Below are positions 62,267 through 64,000 of a stretch of DNA of 64,000 nt, one piece after another; the stretch's first letter is position 1; every line of letters begins with the position of its first letter. This DNA is from an uncultured Duncaniella sp. (lineage in GTDB: Bacteria > Bacteroidota > Bacteroidia > Bacteroidales > Muribaculaceae). The notes beneath the pieces were generated by a model. That model was not told the origin of the DNA. It did not search any database and worked only from the letters and a program-made list of their open reading frames with translations. The stretch is taken from NCBI GenBank assembly GCA_910584825.1, contig CAJUCI010000009.1, positions 1 to 64,000 on the forward strand, read 5' to 3'. The position numbers and the translations under genes are program-made.

Positions 62267-63607
62267 ATGAGAAGGACCATCAACCTTAAAAAAGGGCTCA
62301 ACATGCGCCTTGAGGGGTCGTTGTCAGTCACCGACGTGACCGCGACAGTCATGCCCGAGAGGATAGCCGTAGTCCCTGACGATTTTCCCGGTTTCCTCCC
62401 CAAGCTCGACATCAAGGAGGGTGACACCGTAGGCATCGGAAGCCCCCTCATGCACGACAAAAACGACACCGAGGTGCGCCTCGTGTCGCCGGTAGCCGGC
62501 ACAGTCGAGAGCGTGGTAAGAGGCCCGCGACGCAAGATTGAACGTGTAGTAATCATGACCTCCCCTACCCCTGACGCAGCTCGGCCGGCAGTCAAGCCCG
62601 AAATGACTGAAGCGTCAGTGCGTGCCGCGCTCAAGAGCTCGGGCCTATGGGCCATGATGCGCCGCCGCCCCTACGACATAATCCCCCAGGCAGCCGACTC
62701 GCCCCGCGACATCTTTGTCACCGCTATGGACACTGCCCCACTCGCCTTGAACCTTGAAGAAATGACCAAGGGGATGGAGGCTTACATCGCCAAAGGCGTC
62801 GAGGCCCTGAAACTCCTGACAAAAGGCAATATATATATAGGTGTAGCCAAAGGCAGCGCGATGCCCGACGTCAAGGGCGCGGAGATTGTGGAATTTCCGA
62901 TGCTCCACCCCGCCGGAAACGTGGGCGTGCAGATAGCCAACATCGCTCCCGTCAATAAAGGCGAGACCGTATGGGGGCTCGACATCGTGACCCTCGCCAA
63001 GATAGGCCGGCTCATGACCGAAGGCACCGTTGACTACAGCGTCGAGGTGGCCATAACCGGCAGCGAGGTGGTAAGCCCCAAGGTCGTCAAGACCATACCC
63101 GGTGCACCCCTGGCATCACTGCTGAAGGACGATGTGAAGAATGACGGACGCCATCACCGCATCATCTCGGGCAACGTGCTCACCGGCACCCCCGAGGGCG
63201 AGGAGGGCTACCTCCGTTACCCCTACCGTCAGGTCACAGTAATCCCCGAGGGGGACGACGCCGACGAGTTCATGGGATGGGCCTCGCTCAGCCCCTCCAA
63301 GATGAGCGAGAGCCGCTCGTTCTTCGGCAAGCTGCTGGGCAAGCGTTTCAGCCCCGACGCCCGTCTGCAGGGCGGACGCCGTGCCATGATTATGTCAGGC
63401 ATATATGACGAATATGTGCCTATGGACATCCTTCCCGAATATCTCATCAAAGCCATCATCGCACGCGACATCGACCAGATGGAGGCCCTCGGCATCTACG
63501 AGGTTGCCCCCGAGGACTTTGCCCTGGCCGAGTATGCCGACCCGTCGAAGCTGGAGCTTCAGCGCATCGTGCGCGAGGGGCTTGACTATATGCGCAGCGA
63601 AGTATAA
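62267..63607 (+). CDS. nqrA: Na+-translocating NADH:quinone reductase subunit A
   Basis: Peripheral subunit of the six-subunit sodium-pumping respiratory complex at the inner membrane. 446 residues, the normal size. The N-terminal part is RnfC-barrel/lipoyl-like (INLKKGLNMRLEG, FLPKLDIKEGDTVGIGSPLM, PVAGTVESVVRGPRR). It continues with PYDIIPQAADSPRDIFVTAM and FHPAGNVG-like LHPAGNVGVQIANIAPV. The C-terminal MDILPEYLIKAIIARDIDQM is typical. nqrB follows after 32 bases. Confidence 0.96.
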   Translation: MRRTINLKKGLNMRLEGSLSVTDVTATVMPERIAVVPDDFPGFLPKLDIKEGDTVGIGSPLMHDKNDTEVRLVSPVAGTVESVVRGPRRKIERVVIMTSPTPDAARPAVKPEMTEASVRAALKSSGLWAMMRRRPYDIIPQAADSPRDIFVTAMDTAPLALNLEEMTKGMEAYIAKGVEALKLLTKGNIYIGVAKGSAMPDVKGAEIVEFPMLHPAGNVGVQIANIAPVNKGETVWGLDIVTLAKIGRLMTEGTVDYSVEVAITGSEVVSPKVVKTIPGAPLASLLKDDVKNDGRHHRIISGNVLTGTPEGEEGYLRYPYRQVTVIPEGDDADEFMGWASLSPSKMSESRSFFGKLLGKRFSPDARLQGGRRAMIMSGIYDEYVPMDILPEYLIKAIIARDIDQMEALGIYEVAPEDFALAEYADPSKLELQRIVREGLDYMRSEV

Positions 63608-63639
63608 CACCTATGGTCTAAAAAAGTCTACAAATATAT

Positions 63640-64000
63640 ATGAAAGCATTAAGAAATTATCTTAACCGCATAAAGCCCAACTTCGAGCCGGGCGGCAAGC
63701 TGCAGAGCCTGCAGAGCGTGTTTGACGGATTCGAGACCTTTCTCTACACCCCCAACACCACCTCGCGCTCGGGCGTGAACGTGCATGACAGCCTCGACTC
63801 CAAGCGCATCATGATTATCGTGGTGCTCGCGCTGATGCCCTGTCTGCTCTTCGGCATGTATAACACGGGCTATCAGAACTGGCTTGCGGCCGGAGCCACC
63901 GAGTTTCCCTTCTGGCAGCTGATGGCCTACGGCTTCCTGGCCGTAATCCCCCGCATACTTGTGGCCTACGTCGTGGGTCTCGGCATCGAGTTTGCCGTGG
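63640..64000 (+). CDS. nqrB: Na+-translocating NADH:quinone reductase subunit B (partial)
   Basis: Only the first 120 codons lie in the window. The start MKALRNYLNRIKPNFEPGGK is typical of NqrB. The segment FLYTPNTTSRSGVNVHDSLD and the first membrane helix (RIMIIVVLALMPCLLFGMYN) follow, then a second helix (FLAVIPRILVAYVVGL). The subunit is a membrane flavoprotein that takes part in quinone binding and sodium movement. The covalent-FMN site lies beyond the window edge. Confidence 0.93.
   Translation, partial: MKALRNYLNRIKPNFEPGGKLQSLQSVFDGFETFLYTPNTTSRSGVNVHDSLDSKRIMIIVVLALMPCLLFGMYNTGYQNWLAAGATEFPFWQLMAYGFLAVIPRILVAYVVGLGIEFAV

Noticed and set aside
1..64000. tRNA and rRNA genes
   Set aside because: I saw no cloverleaf with a T-loop GGTTCGA motif and no rRNA-like conserved blocks on either strand; a tRNAscan-SE run would be decisive.

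Overview
The window looks like chromosomal DNA of a Bacteroidales bacterium, most likely a Muribaculaceae (S24-7) or related gut member. This rests on family content and on promoter style. The families include a MurF-alanine racemase fusion, RprX/RprY-type two-component genes, the order purH-mreB-mreC-mreD-mrdA-rodA, GSCFA protein, NqrAB, carboxynorspermidine/carboxyspermidine dehydrogenase, and a TPR-LuxR membrane regulator. Many intergenic regions carry the Bacteroidetes sigma-factor -7 box TAnnTTTG, often with TTTG or TTG about 20 bases upstream. Coding DNA is moderately GC-rich and intergenic DNA is AT-rich. I see no rRNA, tRNA, CRISPR array or intact mobile element.

Layout. 0.1-4 kb: argS, a Bax-inhibitor-1 membrane protein and a saccharopine-dehydrogenase-family polyamine enzyme. 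4.1-9.3 kb (minus): an outer-membrane beta-barrel protein, a membrane-spanning TPR/LuxR regulator and an MFS exporter. 9.4-14.6 kb: a large secreted beta-helix protein, a pRiA4b ORF-3-like protein, then an AT-richer pair, a YhcG-type PD-(D/E)XK nuclease and a FemAB-like acyltransferase. 14.6-15.9 kb (minus): a TsaC/YciO-type protein and a B3/B4-domain protein. 16.0-21.8 kb (plus): a lipid A/LPS operon (waaA, late acyltransferase, KdsB-like cytidylyltransferase, GT9 glycosyltransferase, LTA-synthase-like enzyme). 22.0-26.6 kb: an unknown secreted protein and an amidophosphoribosyltransferase, divergent from a K+/H+ antiporter. 26.7-35.7 kb (minus): murF-alr, GSCFA, small lipoprotein, DUF4405 protein, ComEC, YeiH, aroE and an unknown exported protein. 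35.8-41.5 kb (plus): a complete tripartite ABC efflux operon. 41.8-45.0 kb (minus): galactose genes galK, a sugar nucleotidyltransferase and galM. 45.2-55.4 kb (minus): rodA, mrdA, mreDCB, purH, a DMT transporter and a SulP transporter. 55.8-58.0 kb (plus): rprX/rprY-like genes. 58.5-61.8 kb (minus): tonB, exbD, exbD, exbB. 62.3 kb to the end: nqrA and the start of nqrB.

Functionally the window is mostly core envelope biology: lipid A assembly, peptidoglycan precursor synthesis, the rod-elongation machine, TonB energisation, efflux, and sodium-pumping respiration that could feed ion gradients. The least ordinary parts are the TPR/LuxR regulator with its OMP neighbour, the low-GC nuclease/acyltransferase pair, the divergent KdsB-like enzyme beside an LTA-synthase-like enzyme, and a galactose cluster with no galT in it.

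The strongest unexplained structure is non-coding. Long inverted repeats sit in several convergent or near-convergent gaps: 3964-4060, 21816-21859, 41532-41706, 58058-58156 and 58188-58289. Two of them share a core sequence, and another carries a REP-like motif with a second copy about 16 kb away. I did not find a convincing wholly new multi-gene system; the candidates offered are ranked in the findings.
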